Assembly: GCF_943192915.1 (NCBI RefSeq)
Contig: NZ_CALPCD010000002.1
Span: forward strand, 186,001-250,000
DNA: 64,000 nucleotides
Source: Anaerotardibacter muris
GTDB lineage: Bacteria; Actinomycetota; Coriobacteriia; Coriobacteriales; Eggerthellaceae
Direction: 5' to 3'
Every line of letters starts with the position of its first letter. Position 1 is the first letter of the stretch. Made by a program: the position numbers and the translations under genes. Of the stretch, positions 9,557 to 18,561 are shown piece after piece. The notes under the pieces are model-generated. The model had not been told where the DNA came from. It saw nothing but the letters and a program-made list of their open reading frames with translations, and did no database searches.

Positions 9557-12373
9557 TTATCGTTTCCTATATCGTTCATAGCGCGCCTGGAGCGCCTCGT
9601 AGAATCTTGAATGATCCACCTTTTCAGCGAGACGACGCACGGCGGTCTTGCGCTCTGCGCACACCCGATAATACAAAGGCTTCAAGATGTAGGCCAGATA
9701 ACCCTTTTCGCGAAGATAGGCAACGCGCTCTATTTCCAGACCAGCCTGCAGCCCAGCCATACGGTCGAGCACCTCTTCGTCGTCCATTTGGCTAAGAATC
9801 GCCTCGCCATAGTCGTAGTCGATACGATAGATCAGGCGCCCGTAAAGATCATTCAGGTCGTGCTGCTTCGCAAAGGCAGCATTGTGAGCGATACCTGCCA
9901 ACATATCGCGTATCTTGACCGCATTCCAAGAAGGCTGCTTATAGTCTTCGCGATAGTAGTAAGTTGGCTCAGGGATAACGTAATAGCGCTTCGCAAGCAT
10001 ATTCGCCCGTACGAAGAAGACCGGATCTTCATACCAGCGATACAAGGGGAAACGCAGCCCCTCTTCAAAAAGTTCCTTGGCATAGATGAAACGAATCCAT
10101 CCGTAATCGAACTGCTCTTGCTCAATCGTGCGGAATCCTTCTTCGCGAATGGTATAAGGGGTTTCATCGCCATAATAGATCGACCGATCCTTGCCTTCAG
10201 GAAGGAACGCCGTGAACGACCCACCACACATCTTCGCATCGTTGGCCAAAGCTGCTGCATAGAGATGTGCAAGGGTGTTGTTTGATGGGTAAAGATCGTC
10301 AGGATCGATGAAGGCCAAGTAGCGCCCCTGGGCGATCTCGATACCTCGATTGCGTGCGGCACCCGCGCCACCGTTCAGCTCAAGATATGCGCGGATCCTG
10401 TCATCGACCTGAGCGATCTCTTCGATGATGGAAAGCGAACCATCGCTCGATCCATCATCAATGCAGATGACCTGGATATTGAGGTCTTCCTGACCCAGGG
10501 CAGACTCCAAGCAGGTCAAAAGATATTCACCTGCGTTATATACCGGAATGATGACCGAGACATCAACTTCTCGATCGTTTGCCGAATGCTCTTGTTCAGG
10601 TCCCGCGAACCTTCCCGGGGCAACCTCGATGGCAGGATAGTCCAGCGTGGAAGGCTTCGGCGCCAGGCGAGCTCTGTCGTTATAGCTAAGTCCATCGAAA
10701 AGCCCTAAAAGCTCTGCCCACAAACCAACGAGGATCTGCTGATAGATACCCTTGAGCAGTGCTGTATCTTCTATGACCGCCCGGTAGGAAAACGCCCACT
10801 CGATCAATGCGTTGAACGTGCGCTTCGCTTCAAGATAGTCGCCCGGCAATGCGGGCGCACCCGGACTCGAGAAATGCGTTGAGTGTTGGATTACCTCACG
10901 CCAATAGCCATCGCTCTTCTTCACGCGTTCGAAGTTCGCATAAAAGCCCAAAGCCAAGAGCGGCACGACCAGAGGAAGCGACGCGTCTTGAAGACTTGCA
11001 ACATCGTAGCGATAGCCCCTCGTTACAACAAAGCCCTCGACACAGACCTCTGTGTGCTTCTGGGCCAATTGGCTACGAAGACTGCGTGCCGCACTTCTGG
11101 AAAGATCGCCACACTCGATGGCGCAAAGCTCCTTGCTGCGTATCTGAGCTGCCTCGAAGCTCTTCAGGGTAACCGATGCCAGGAAATCAGCACCATCGAC
11201 GATGCGCGCATCCGCCTCTGATGCCGCTTTCACTGCTCCAACGAGCGCGGGGTCGTAAGTGTTGTAAAGACAGATGAGTTCGTCGTCTTCCCCGATCATG
11301 CCCAGGATAGTCGAAGCCTTCTTCTGAAGCGATCTTGCATCCACATCCATAAGGTCAACGATATAGGTTGTCTGGACCTCGATCGGACCATAATGCTTGC
11401 GGAAGAATGCTTCGGGAGATTCGAGCATTTCGGCAATATCGCGACGCAAGCCTTCATCGAACAGGGACAGATCGAGAAAGCCTCGCTGTTTGATGGTACA
11501 AAAATCCTCAACGAAACGCTCGAAGAATTCGTAGCGCAGATTCGGCGTGAGCCGCTCAAGATTCCAATGATAGCCGCCATATTGCACCTGGGTCAGGCGC
11601 GTTCCCAGCGTATCGAGCAAACCACGCTCTTCTAAGAAGCGCCACATCTCGCTATATTCATCGCAGATGCAGAACACCTTTTGGAGCGATTTGACCGAGG
11701 AGTTGCTATTATCGATGCGATAGTGCAAACATGCTTCATCGCTCAAATAAACGCGCTTCGCACACGCGAACACCTTGAAATTGAACGAAGTGTCCTGGAA
11801 AGATGCTCCTGACGTTGGCAAGAACGAAATAGCATTCTTTTCCAAAAAACTGCGGCGATAGAGCGCACTCCAAATGGCTGGCTGCGTAAGAAAGATGTCT
11901 TGCTGATCGCGCGGATCGAACACAACGCCTAACGGGCAATGTTCAAGATTTGGAAGCACGGGATCTTCGTGAAAATCTTGACCACTCACGTGAGTGTAGA
12001 AATTCACCTTCACCACATCGGCATTGTTCTCTTGAGCGAGCACCACCATGCGCTCGAGCCCGTCTTCGTCGATGAAGTCGTCGGATTCGACGATGGCGAT
12101 GAATTCGCCCGATGCTAGGGCAAGCCCCTTATTCATGGAGTCACCATAGCCTGAATTCGGCTTCGTTATCACCTTTATACGCGGATCGACCGCCGCAAAT
12201 TCAGCGATGACTTCAGCAGATCCATCAGTTGACCCATCGTTGATACAGATGATCTCGATATCTTCTAGGGTTTGCCTGACCAAGCTCTTCAAGCATCTTC
12301 TAAGATACTTCTCTACGTTGCAAATGGGAACAAGAACGCTTACCGCAGGAGATTCGCTTTTCGCAGAAGACAC
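9557..12373 (-). CDS. Tandem-domain GT2 glycosyltransferase
   Basis: 938 residues from a GTG codon. Two complete family 2 glycosyltransferase domains are present. The first starts SVLVPICNVEKYLRRCLKSL, with INDGSTDGS and the DxD-like ESDD block. The second, from about residue 655, starts VSVIIPVYNAGEYLLTCLES, with IDDGSSDGS and FIDPDDLYP. The ~300-residue middle region carries a second nucleotide-fold-like segment (DDELICLYNTYDPALVGAVK). Two GT2 modules in one chain suggest a polymerase adding two linkages alternately, as in capsule and teichoic acid synthases (inference). Its start lies 2 bp after the stop of the DUF2304 gene, indicating one operon. Confidence 0.85.
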   Translation of the reverse strand: MSSAKSESPAVSVLVPICNVEKYLRRCLKSLVRQTLEDIEIICINDGSTDGSAEVIAEFAAVDPRIKVITKPNSGYGDSMNKGLALASGEFIAIVESDDFIDEDGLERMVVLAQENNADVVKVNFYTHVSGQDFHEDPVLPNLEHCPLGVVFDPRDQQDIFLTQPAIWSALYRRSFLEKNAISFLPTSGASFQDTSFNFKVFACAKRVYLSDEACLHYRIDNSNSSVKSLQKVFCICDEYSEMWRFLEERGLLDTLGTRLTQVQYGGYHWNLERLTPNLRYEFFERFVEDFCTIKQRGFLDLSLFDEGLRRDIAEMLESPEAFFRKHYGPIEVQTTYIVDLMDVDARSLQKKASTILGMIGEDDELICLYNTYDPALVGAVKAASEADARIVDGADFLASVTLKSFEAAQIRSKELCAIECGDLSRSAARSLRSQLAQKHTEVCVEGFVVTRGYRYDVASLQDASLPLVVPLLALGFYANFERVKKSDGYWREVIQHSTHFSSPGAPALPGDYLEAKRTFNALIEWAFSYRAVIEDTALLKGIYQQILVGLWAELLGLFDGLSYNDRARLAPKPSTLDYPAIEVAPGRFAGPEQEHSANDREVDVSVIIPVYNAGEYLLTCLESALGQEDLNIQVICIDDGSSDGSLSIIEEIAQVDDRIRAYLELNGGAGAARNRGIEIAQGRYLAFIDPDDLYPSNNTLAHLYAAALANDAKMCGGSFTAFLPEGKDRSIYYGDETPYTIREEGFRTIEQEQFDYGWIRFIYAKELFEEGLRFPLYRWYEDPVFFVRANMLAKRYYVIPEPTYYYREDYKQPSWNAVKIRDMLAGIAHNAAFAKQHDLNDLYGRLIYRIDYDYGEAILSQMDDEEVLDRMAGLQAGLEIERVAYLREKGYLAYILKPLYYRVCAERKTAVRRLAEKVDHSRFYEALQARYERYRKR

Positions 12374-12375
12374 TT

Positions 12376-12810
12376 CTAATTACCAGCCTTGTCGGTATTG
12401 GCAGAGATGGAAATGGTCTCGACTACCACCTCAACGTTTTCTTCTTCCTGAGCTTTCTGCAGCTCTTGATCGTTGCAATAACGCTCGAACTTTTCGATGG
12501 CCAGCTGTTGGGTGAGCTCTTTGAGCTTGGTGTCCGTTTGCGAAAGATGAACGCTCAGGTTAAACCCAAGGATGAGCAGAATGAAGATGAACAACAAGAA
12601 CACCAGGTTCGCTGGTGATATGATGCCCGCAAAATCGGAAATGGCGTAGAAGATCTGCGGGAAGATGCTCAGGATGAGCAGCAAACCTGCAACACAGAAC
12701 CAAAAGATGGAATCTTCTAGTTTGATCTGGGCGTTACGCACCTTGCGCGTGATGAAGATGAGTGTGAACAGAGAGACCAGGATCAAGCCAATGCGCAAGA
12801 CGATGCTCAT
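12376..12810 (-). CDS. DUF2304 small membrane protein
   Basis: 144 residues with three hydrophobic helices (IVLRIGLILVSLFTLIFI, FWFCVAGLLLILSIFPQIFY, NLVFLLFIFILLILGFNLSV) and a charged C-terminal coiled tail. This pattern fits DUF2304, which is commonly encoded beside DPM1-like glycosyltransferases in polysaccharide loci. Its ATG overlaps the stop of the upstream GT2 gene by 4 bp (ATGA), a sign of translational coupling. It may anchor or assist that GT2 (inference). Confidence 0.8.
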   Translation of the reverse strand: MSIVLRIGLILVSLFTLIFITRKVRNAQIKLEDSIFWFCVAGLLLILSIFPQIFYAISDFAGIISPANLVFLLFIFILLILGFNLSVHLSQTDTKLKELTQQLAIEKFERYCNDQELQKAQEEENVEVVVETISISANTDKAGN

Positions 12811-13508
12811 TTCGCACTACCCCCGATCTTCTTGCGGAAGAACTGCACGAACAAGATGGAGATGGCCATCTGAAGCATATACATGAACGAACGCCAGGGA
12901 TTCAGATAGCTTTCGCCAGCAATGCGTTCACGTACATCGATGGGTACCTCGACAACTTTCGCATTAGCGCGCTTGATCAAATATGACACTGTATCGGGTT
13001 CAGGGCCAAAGTTGAGTCCATTGGCCATATAGGCGATCATGCGTTTGTTGAATGCGCGCATACCCGAGGTGGGATCCTTGATGATCTTGCCAGTAGTTAT
13101 CTTGATGGCTAGCTCAATAAGATTGTTGCCCAACATGCGCATGGAACGGGGCTTCTTCTTATCGACGAAGCGCGAGCCAATAGCGATGTCATAGATCTTC
13201 GTTGCCTGAGCAAGTTCCTCGATATACTCCGGCGAATGTTGCCCGTCTGCATCGAACTGAATGGCACAGTCGTAGTTGTGACGAAAAGCATATTTCAACC
13301 CTGCCTGGAAAGCGCCCGAAAGACCCAAATTGGTGGATAGGTCGAGAAAAGGATAGTGGTTTTCGCGGCATACCTGCACTGTGCCATCACGCGAACCATC
13401 ATTGACGATAAGAAAGTCGACTTCAGGTGCTTTTGCCAGCACCGAATCAACTGTTTTCTTCAGCGATTCTTCCTCGTTATATGCGGGAATGATCAAGAGC
13501 GTTTTCAC
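12807..13508 (-). CDS. DPM1-like polyprenyl-phosphate GT2 glycosyltransferase
   Basis: 233 residues from a GTG preceded by AAGGA. Family 2 motifs run in order: LLIIPAYNEEESLKKTVDSV, IVNDGSRDGT, the DxD block QFDADGQHSPEYI, and KDPTSGMRAFNKRMI. The C-terminus has no large membrane domain, so this is the soluble, membrane-associated DPM1 type that loads a sugar on polyprenyl phosphate. It is the first gene of the minus-strand glycosyltransferase operon and overlaps the DUF2304 gene by 4 bp. The sugar is not known. Confidence 0.85.
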   Translation of the reverse strand: MKTLLIIPAYNEEESLKKTVDSVLAKAPEVDFLIVNDGSRDGTVQVCRENHYPFLDLSTNLGLSGAFQAGLKYAFRHNYDCAIQFDADGQHSPEYIEELAQATKIYDIAIGSRFVDKKKPRSMRMLGNNLIELAIKITTGKIIKDPTSGMRAFNKRMIAYMANGLNFGPEPDTVSYLIKRANAKVVEVPIDVRERIAGESYLNPWRSFMYMLQMAISILFVQFFRKKIGGSAK

Positions 13509-13678
13509 GAAAATCCTTCATTTACACGATGTTTAGAATGCGTTTATCTCAAAACGAAATTATACGCCAATATCGAGACAATTTTCCCTTACACTCAAAG
13601 TCATCAAAGCTAGATGACGCATGTATCGGCGACCACCCTTTTACTGCATCGTTGAGGCCACAATACGATAGACTAGAT
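13509..13678. other. Divergent intergenic region between the glycosyltransferase operon and the licD operon
   Basis: 170 bp separate the GTG at 13508 (minus) and the preferred licD ATG at 13679 (plus). The region is AT-richer than its surroundings and must hold both promoters. No -35/-10 pair stands out clearly enough to call. An in-frame upstream start at 13529 would add 50 residues to LicD that do not resemble the family. Confidence 0.4.
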
Positions 13679-14545
13679 ATGACGAATAAACGCGGAGAAG
13701 GGATAGTTGTGGAGCAGGACGACCTCGTTGCGATCAAGGCGATCGAGCTCGAGATTTTCGATGAATTCCTTCGTCTAGCAGAAAAGCACGACCTTGAATA
13801 CTTCCTAACTGCTGGCACCTGCCTTGGGGCCGTTCGTCACAGTGGGTTCATTCCCTGGGACGACGACATCGATGTAGGGATGCCCCGTTCAGAATATGAA
13901 CGCTTTGAGCGCATCGCTCAAGAAGAGCTCGATGATCGATACGTTTACCAAACCATGAATACAGAACCTGGATGCGGATTCGTCTTCGGAAAGATCCGAG
14001 CTAAAGACACCGTGCTCTCAGAGTACTACTCTTACCATCTGCCCATGTCCCAGGGTGTGTGGTTGGACATCTTCCCTTTCGACGAAATGCCCGATGACCC
14101 AAAAGAACAAAAGGCACTCTATCGAAAAGTCTCCTTCCTGCGAAACCTCTACATAGTGAAATGCGGATACAAGATGCCTACAGGAAAGGGCAGGTTGTTT
14201 CCCATTCTCTATTATGGAGCAAAGCTGATCAGCAAATTCGTTTCCCGAAAAGAGATCATTTCAGCGCTTGAGCAAGCTATGACCCAATACCGCGACCTGT
14301 CCGCCAACTACTTTTACAATTACGGAACGGCCTATGCTGCTGGCAAAGAGCTTATCCCTCGCGATGTTCTGTTCGAATGCGAGCAAGCGAACTTCGAAGG
14401 CCGCGATTGCAAGGTGCCCCGCGATACTGATGCATTCCTCACACATCTTTACGGAGACTACATGACGCTTCCCCCCGTTGAAAAACGCGTAGGCGGTATG
14501 CACCATATTCATGAATTCGCCGATAACAGGAAATCTTCGAGGTAA
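13679..14545 (+). CDS. LicD family phosphocholine (phosphotransferase) enzyme, copy 1
   Basis: 288 residues from ATG 13679. An ATG-less extension to 13529 is possible, but the extra residues look non-family. The LicD signature is intact: EYFLTAGTCLGAVRHSGFIP followed by WDDDIDVGMPRSEYERF, with acidic residues at 61-65. LicD enzymes transfer phosphocholine from CDP-choline, or in relatives glycerol- or ribitol-phosphate, to sugars of wall polymers on the cytoplasmic side. It is the first gene of a plus-strand operon with the flippase, the glycerol-3-phosphate cytidylyltransferase and a second LicD. The licB and licC-licA genes 7 kb away argue for phosphocholine as one of the groups transferred. 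Which LicD uses which donor cannot be told. Confidence 0.85.
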   Translation: MTNKRGEGIVVEQDDLVAIKAIELEIFDEFLRLAEKHDLEYFLTAGTCLGAVRHSGFIPWDDDIDVGMPRSEYERFERIAQEELDDRYVYQTMNTEPGCGFVFGKIRAKDTVLSEYYSYHLPMSQGVWLDIFPFDEMPDDPKEQKALYRKVSFLRNLYIVKCGYKMPTGKGRLFPILYYGAKLISKFVSRKEIISALEQAMTQYRDLSANYFYNYGTAYAAGKELIPRDVLFECEQANFEGRDCKVPRDTDAFLTHLYGDYMTLPPVEKRVGGMHHIHEFADNRKSSR

Positions 14546-14553
14546 CACCTTCC

Positions 14554-15963
14554 ATGGATTACCGGTCCATCCTTTCGAACTTTTCCGTGGCCCTCGGTGC
14601 TCAAGGCATGAGCACTCTGGTGGGTCTTCTGACCTCGCTCGTCGTTCCAAAACTATTGGGCGTGGCTGATTTTGGCTATTGGCAGCTCTTCATCTTTTAC
14701 ACTACCTATCTGTCTCTGTTCACTCTAGGCCTGAATGACGGCGTATACCTGATCGAAGGCGGGAAGAAGCGTGCCGAAACCCACAAGAAACAACTCGCTT
14801 CGCAGTTCTGGGTCGAATGCGCTTACCAGTGTGTATTTGCAGGCATCATCGTCGCGGTAGCACTTTCCGGGGCTTTCGGAGAAGATCGTTCCTTCGTTAT
14901 CCTGTTAACAGCACTTTACCTGGTACTGAACAACGCTTCGAATTTCTTCGGCTATCTCTTTCAAGCCATGAATGAATCGAAGCTCTACTCTTTGGCAACC
15001 ATCATCAACTGCACCACGTTTCTTGTACCGTTACTGATCATGCTCGTTACTGGCGATGCTGATTTCAAGCACTACATCTTCTTCTACACCATCGCTCGCT
15101 GCGCTTCCCTTGCTTTCTTGCTCTGGAAAGGACGTGATTTCCTTAGCGCTGGCCTGGTGGGGTTCGGGCGTGCCCTTAGTCTGAGCTGGAAGAGCATTCG
15201 TGTTGGCAGTAAGCTTTTGCTCTCGACCACCGCTGGCACGCTCATCTTAGGCGTAGCTCGATTCATGGTCGATGCGAACTGGGGCATTGAAGAATTCAGT
15301 ATTGTTTCCCTGGCGGTTTCCATCACTTCTTTCGTGATGACCCTTGTCTCGCAAGCAAGTATGGTCTTATTTCCGGCGCTGCGCCAGGCCAAAAAGCATG
15401 AAGCTGTTGGATTCTATCTTGCAGCCAGCAACGGGCTTGATGCGCTCTTGCCGCTAACTTATGTGCTCTATGCGCCCATGGCAGCTCTTCTTACGTGGTG
15501 GCTTCCTCAATATGAAGCTAGTTTCGCATTGTTCTCCCTGCTCATGCCACTGTGCATCTTCAATAGCAGGATGGGCGTGGTGGGCAACACCTTCTTATGG
15601 GTGCTGCGCAAAGAGGGGCGACTCTTAGCCATCAATGTGGGGGCTCTGGCCATAAGCACATTATTCGCGGTCGTTGGCACCTACTGCTTCCATTCTATCG
15701 AAGTGGTATTCGGCGGCGCAGTTTTGGCTGTGATCCTACGCTGTTTGTATTCCGAATGGTTCATCTCTCGCGAATTCCAGGTGCATAAATTCAGCTCGTT
15801 GACGGGGTCGATCATCGTGACAGTCTGCTTCGTAGTTGCTTCGGCTATTCTGCCGCTGTGGGTGGCATGGGCTGTGATGGTTGGAATCTGTGGCGTCTAT
15901 GGCTTTGTGAGCCGCAAGCGTGTCGAGCAAGCTCTGAATTTGCTCAAATCCAAATCTGACTAA
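14554..15963 (+). CDS. Wzx-like polysaccharide flippase (MOP superfamily)
   Basis: 469 residues with about twelve to fourteen hydrophobic helices and a short cytoplasmic C-terminal tail rich in Lys and Arg. The start (MDYRSILSNFSVALGAQGMS, then TLVGLLTSLVVPKLLGVADF) is typical of oligosaccharide flippases of the polysaccharide biosynthesis family. It begins 8 bp after licD and would move a lipid-linked repeat unit, probably after LicD decoration, across the membrane. Together with the ABC-type exporter ATPase at the left edge it suggests two export routes or two polymers in one locus. The nearest pneumococcal functional parallel is the teichoic acid flippase TacF, but that assignment is inference. 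Confidence 0.85.
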   Translation: MDYRSILSNFSVALGAQGMSTLVGLLTSLVVPKLLGVADFGYWQLFIFYTTYLSLFTLGLNDGVYLIEGGKKRAETHKKQLASQFWVECAYQCVFAGIIVAVALSGAFGEDRSFVILLTALYLVLNNASNFFGYLFQAMNESKLYSLATIINCTTFLVPLLIMLVTGDADFKHYIFFYTIARCASLAFLLWKGRDFLSAGLVGFGRALSLSWKSIRVGSKLLLSTTAGTLILGVARFMVDANWGIEEFSIVSLAVSITSFVMTLVSQASMVLFPALRQAKKHEAVGFYLAASNGLDALLPLTYVLYAPMAALLTWWLPQYEASFALFSLLMPLCIFNSRMGVVGNTFLWVLRKEGRLLAINVGALAISTLFAVVGTYCFHSIEVVFGGAVLAVILRCLYSEWFISREFQVHKFSSLTGSIIVTVCFVVASAILPLWVAWAVMVGICGVYGFVSRKRVEQALNLLKSKSD

Positions 15964-15978
15964 GCCCTGCTGACAAGG

Positions 15979-16007
15979 TGAACCTTCAAGGTGGCGTAGG
16001 CTATAAT
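15979..16007 (+). promoter_or_regulatory. Candidate promoter upstream of tagD-licD2
   Basis: A perfect TATAAT lies at 16002-16007, with a poor -35 candidate TGAACC 17 bp upstream. It sits in the 116-bp gap between the flippase and the cytidylyltransferase gene. A short GCTGCC-AGGCAGC inverted repeat follows the predicted transcription start. It could give the last two genes their own transcript. Confidence 0.4.
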
Positions 16008-16079
16008 GGAGGGGACAAACCGACAACACGCTGCCAGGCAGCATATTAGCCCTTCATCTTCCCTTGAAAGTTGGCCGCT

Positions 16080-16505
16080 ATGAAACGAGTCCTTACCTAT
16101 GGAACCTACGATCTTCTCCATTACGGGCATATCCGTCTTTTGAAACGAGCCAAAGAACTGGGAGACTATCTTATCGTTGCCGTTTCGTCTGACGAATTCA
16201 ACGCTGGCAAAGGCAAGAAAGCCTATCACAATTACGAGACCCGCAAAGAGATGCTCGAAGCGGTGCGTTATGTTGACCTGGTCATTCCCGAATCAACTTG
16301 GGATCAGAAGATCCAGGACGTGAAAGACTATCATGTGGATGTGGTAGTGATGGGCGGCGACTGGGAAGGCGACCCACGCTTCGAATGCCTGCGCGACTAT
16401 TGCGATGTGGTTTATCTCGATCGTACCCCTGGTGTATCTACCTCGCAGATTAAAGAGGAATTGAACCTCGGTAACGACGACATCGACGATCTGTTCACGC
16501 ATTAA
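16080..16505 (+). CDS. tagD: Glycerol-3-phosphate cytidylyltransferase (TagD-like)
   Basis: 141 residues from ATG 16080. A TTG three codons upstream is less likely. The nucleotidyltransferase HxGH motif is HYGH (residues 14-17) in TYGTYDLLHYGHIRLLKRAK. The second conserved block is RTPGVSTSQIKEEL, matching the RTxGISTT signature of TagD. The length equals the family norm (~130-140). It makes CDP-glycerol from CTP and glycerol 3-phosphate, the donor for glycerol-phosphate wall polymers. It precedes LicD copy 2 by 11 bp, so that LicD may use CDP-glycerol (inference). No TagB/TagF-type polymerase is present in the window. Confidence 0.88.
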   Translation: MKRVLTYGTYDLLHYGHIRLLKRAKELGDYLIVAVSSDEFNAGKGKKAYHNYETRKEMLEAVRYVDLVIPESTWDQKIQDVKDYHVDVVVMGGDWEGDPRFECLRDYCDVVYLDRTPGVSTSQIKEELNLGNDDIDDLFTH

Positions 16506-16516
16506 GAGGAGAACCG

Positions 16517-17329
16517 ATGAGAGAGCTGGATCGTCGAGAGGTGCAGAAGGTCGAAGTTGCCCTTCTGGAAGAATTCGCAGACATCTGTGAAGCACATGGC
16601 TTGAAGTATTACTTGGCCTATGGAACTTTGATCGGCGCAGCTCGCCATGAAGGCTTCATTCCTTGGGATGACGACGTGGACGTGATGATGCCCCGCGAAG
16701 ACTTCGAAAAGCTCCTTTCCCACTTTGACCAGTGGCGCTTGCGCACTACATCCAAATTCATCCATTCTCGCAACGGCCAATCCCGCTTTCCTTATGGCAG
16801 GATCATCGACACCCGAACACTGGTCGATGAAACCTATTGTGAAGGTGGCGAAGAGCTGGGGGCATGGATCGATATCTTCCCTCTTGAAGACATGCCTATA
16901 AATGGTGCTTCGCTATTCCGCAAGATCCTGTATTGGAATACGGCGAGGATGTTTGCAGTTTCTGATCCGAAAAAGGGCGCGTCGCTTTTCACACGCATGG
17001 TGAAACGCGTTGCCGTTCCCTTTTACCGTCGCAGAGGATCGATTCATTACGCCATGAAAATGGATGATGCAGTGAGAAACTGGGCCGAGCACGACTCATC
17101 ATGCTATGCCGAGATACTGGGTGTTACCGAGCGAGAAAAGCCTCTACCCAAAGCTTGGTTCGAGCCAGCAACGCTACCCTTCGAAGGTCGCGAATACCGT
17201 GTCCCTGCTAGCTTCGATGAAGTGCTTGCTTCTTGCTATGGCGACTGGAAAACACTGCCGCCTGAAGATCAACGTATCCCACACCCAATGACAGTCTTCC
17301 TTAAGGACGATGCCGTCTTGGAGGATTAG
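16517..17329 (+). CDS. LicD family phosphotransferase, copy 2
   Basis: 270 residues with ribosome site AGGAGA 5 bp before the ATG. The LicD core is complete: KYYLAYGTLIGAARHEGFIP followed by WDDDVDVMMPREDF, with acidic residues at 51-55, then LGAWIDIFPLEDMP. The C-terminal block LPFEGREYRVPASFDEVLASC ends with YGDWKTLPP, shared with copy 1 (FEGRDCKVPRDTDAFL). It is the last gene of the plus-strand operon. The two LicDs are clearly diverged, which suggests different acceptor positions or different donors (CDP-choline versus CDP-glycerol). That division is inference. Confidence 0.85.
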   Translation: MRELDRREVQKVEVALLEEFADICEAHGLKYYLAYGTLIGAARHEGFIPWDDDVDVMMPREDFEKLLSHFDQWRLRTTSKFIHSRNGQSRFPYGRIIDTRTLVDETYCEGGEELGAWIDIFPLEDMPINGASLFRKILYWNTARMFAVSDPKKGASLFTRMVKRVAVPFYRRRGSIHYAMKMDDAVRNWAEHDSSCYAEILGVTEREKPLPKAWFEPATLPFEGREYRVPASFDEVLASCYGDWKTLPPEDQRIPHPMTVFLKDDAVLED

Positions 17330-17391
17330 CGCCTCTCACGCTGCTAGGCCGAACGAGCACGCTCGGAAAATGATCCAACGAGTATAGCCTG

Positions 17392-18426
17392 CTACCATTT
17401 GATGTCGTGACCTGCGCTGATCATAGCACGATAGGCTTGAAGTGCGGTTGCCATCAATCCCGAATTATAGATGATGCGCCCGTAATAGGTCTTACGAAGC
17501 GCACCCTTGTATTTGCGCGCATTACGAGCCGAAATGATCTGGTCAGTATTCCACGTGGGGAAATTCTTGTCCAGGTAAACGCGGTTATAGCGCAGCTCAT
17601 CCTTCAAATCCGCAGTCTTGTCATAAGAAATGCGGAACATCAGCGAAAGCCCCAGATGCAGAAATGCGGCGGCATCGAGGAAATAGAGCAGTTTACCGCT
17701 GGCTTCCTTCAAGTAGACTTGCTTCACTTCGAGCATGGCGTTATAGGTGGATTCGATCTTGCTCTTGTCGATGGTGGTCATGATCGAATCATTTCGGATG
17801 ATGTAATTGACCAACGCATGTGGCGTGAATGCCACCTTCTTCACCATAGGATAGGTAAGCAGATGCAGCATCATGTCATCGAAGATGCGCGGCGGCACTT
17901 CGAAGTCGTGGATGTTCTTCAAGATCTCGGCCTTGAAGAACTTATTCCATGGCGCACCATTTAGTTCGAGCAGGCGCTGTGGCTCCTGCTCGACGTAGAA
18001 CGGCGGGCGCTCTTCGGTCATCTCAGTAGAGAGAATCTTTCCTGTGCCCACATCCACACGATGGAAGCCACCAACAGAGATGTCGGCGTCGTTTTCTTTG
18101 GCTGTGGTGTAAAGCATTTCGGCAAAATTAGGCTCCACATAATCATCGCTGTCAACAAAGCCAATATATTCTCCGCGCGCGATGGCGATGGCATCCAAAC
18201 GACCGCGCCACACGCCTTCATTTTCCTTGTCGATCACCACAATGGTGTCGGGATTCTTCGCCTCGTAATCGCGCAGGATATCGATGCAACGATCAGGCGA
18301 ACCGTCGTTGATGCAAATGATCTCAAGATTTTCGAGCGTTTGCGCCAGCAGCGAGTCCAAGCAACGAGGAAGATACTTCTCAACGTTATAGCAGGGAATG
18401 ATGATGCTCGCGGTCTTTTGCGCCAT
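17392..18426 (-). CDS. GT2 glycosyltransferase
   Basis: 344 residues, ATG with GGAG upstream. The GT2 domain occupies about the first 220 residues: SIIIPCYNVEKYLPRCLDSL, IINDGSPDRC-like ICINDGSPDR, the DxD block FVDSDDYVEPNF, and an ARGEYIG loop. The C-terminal ~120 residues are helical and basic and may sit on the membrane. It lies convergent to licD copy 2 and downstream of the chitosanase gene. It likely adds a sugar to the same surface polymer. Donor and linkage are unknown. Confidence 0.8.
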   Translation of the reverse strand: MAQKTASIIIPCYNVEKYLPRCLDSLLAQTLENLEIICINDGSPDRCIDILRDYEAKNPDTIVVIDKENEGVWRGRLDAIAIARGEYIGFVDSDDYVEPNFAEMLYTTAKENDADISVGGFHRVDVGTGKILSTEMTEERPPFYVEQEPQRLLELNGAPWNKFFKAEILKNIHDFEVPPRIFDDMMLHLLTYPMVKKVAFTPHALVNYIIRNDSIMTTIDKSKIESTYNAMLEVKQVYLKEASGKLLYFLDAAAFLHLGLSLMFRISYDKTADLKDELRYNRVYLDKNFPTWNTDQIISARNARKYKGALRKTYYGRIIYNSGLMATALQAYRAMISAGHDIKW

Positions 18427-18515
18427 GGTTCGGCTCCGTATCGAATAGGGTCAGTGAAGCTCCGTATAGAGCTATTCCTATTTTAGCTATTATTCACGGA
18501 ATTCGACGTTTTCCT

Positions 18516-18543
18516 GCCAAAGGACTTCTAGGACCACTTTGGC
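18516..18543 (-). terminator. Inverted repeat after the chitosanase gene
   Basis: GCCAAAG (18516-18522) pairs with CTTTGGC (18537-18543) around a 14-base loop, just beyond the chitosanase stop on the minus strand. It lacks a U-run, so termination is uncertain. It could equally be a regulatory site for the downstream GT2 gene. Confidence 0.25.
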
Positions 18544-18561
18544 CGATTGCGCAATCAGGCA

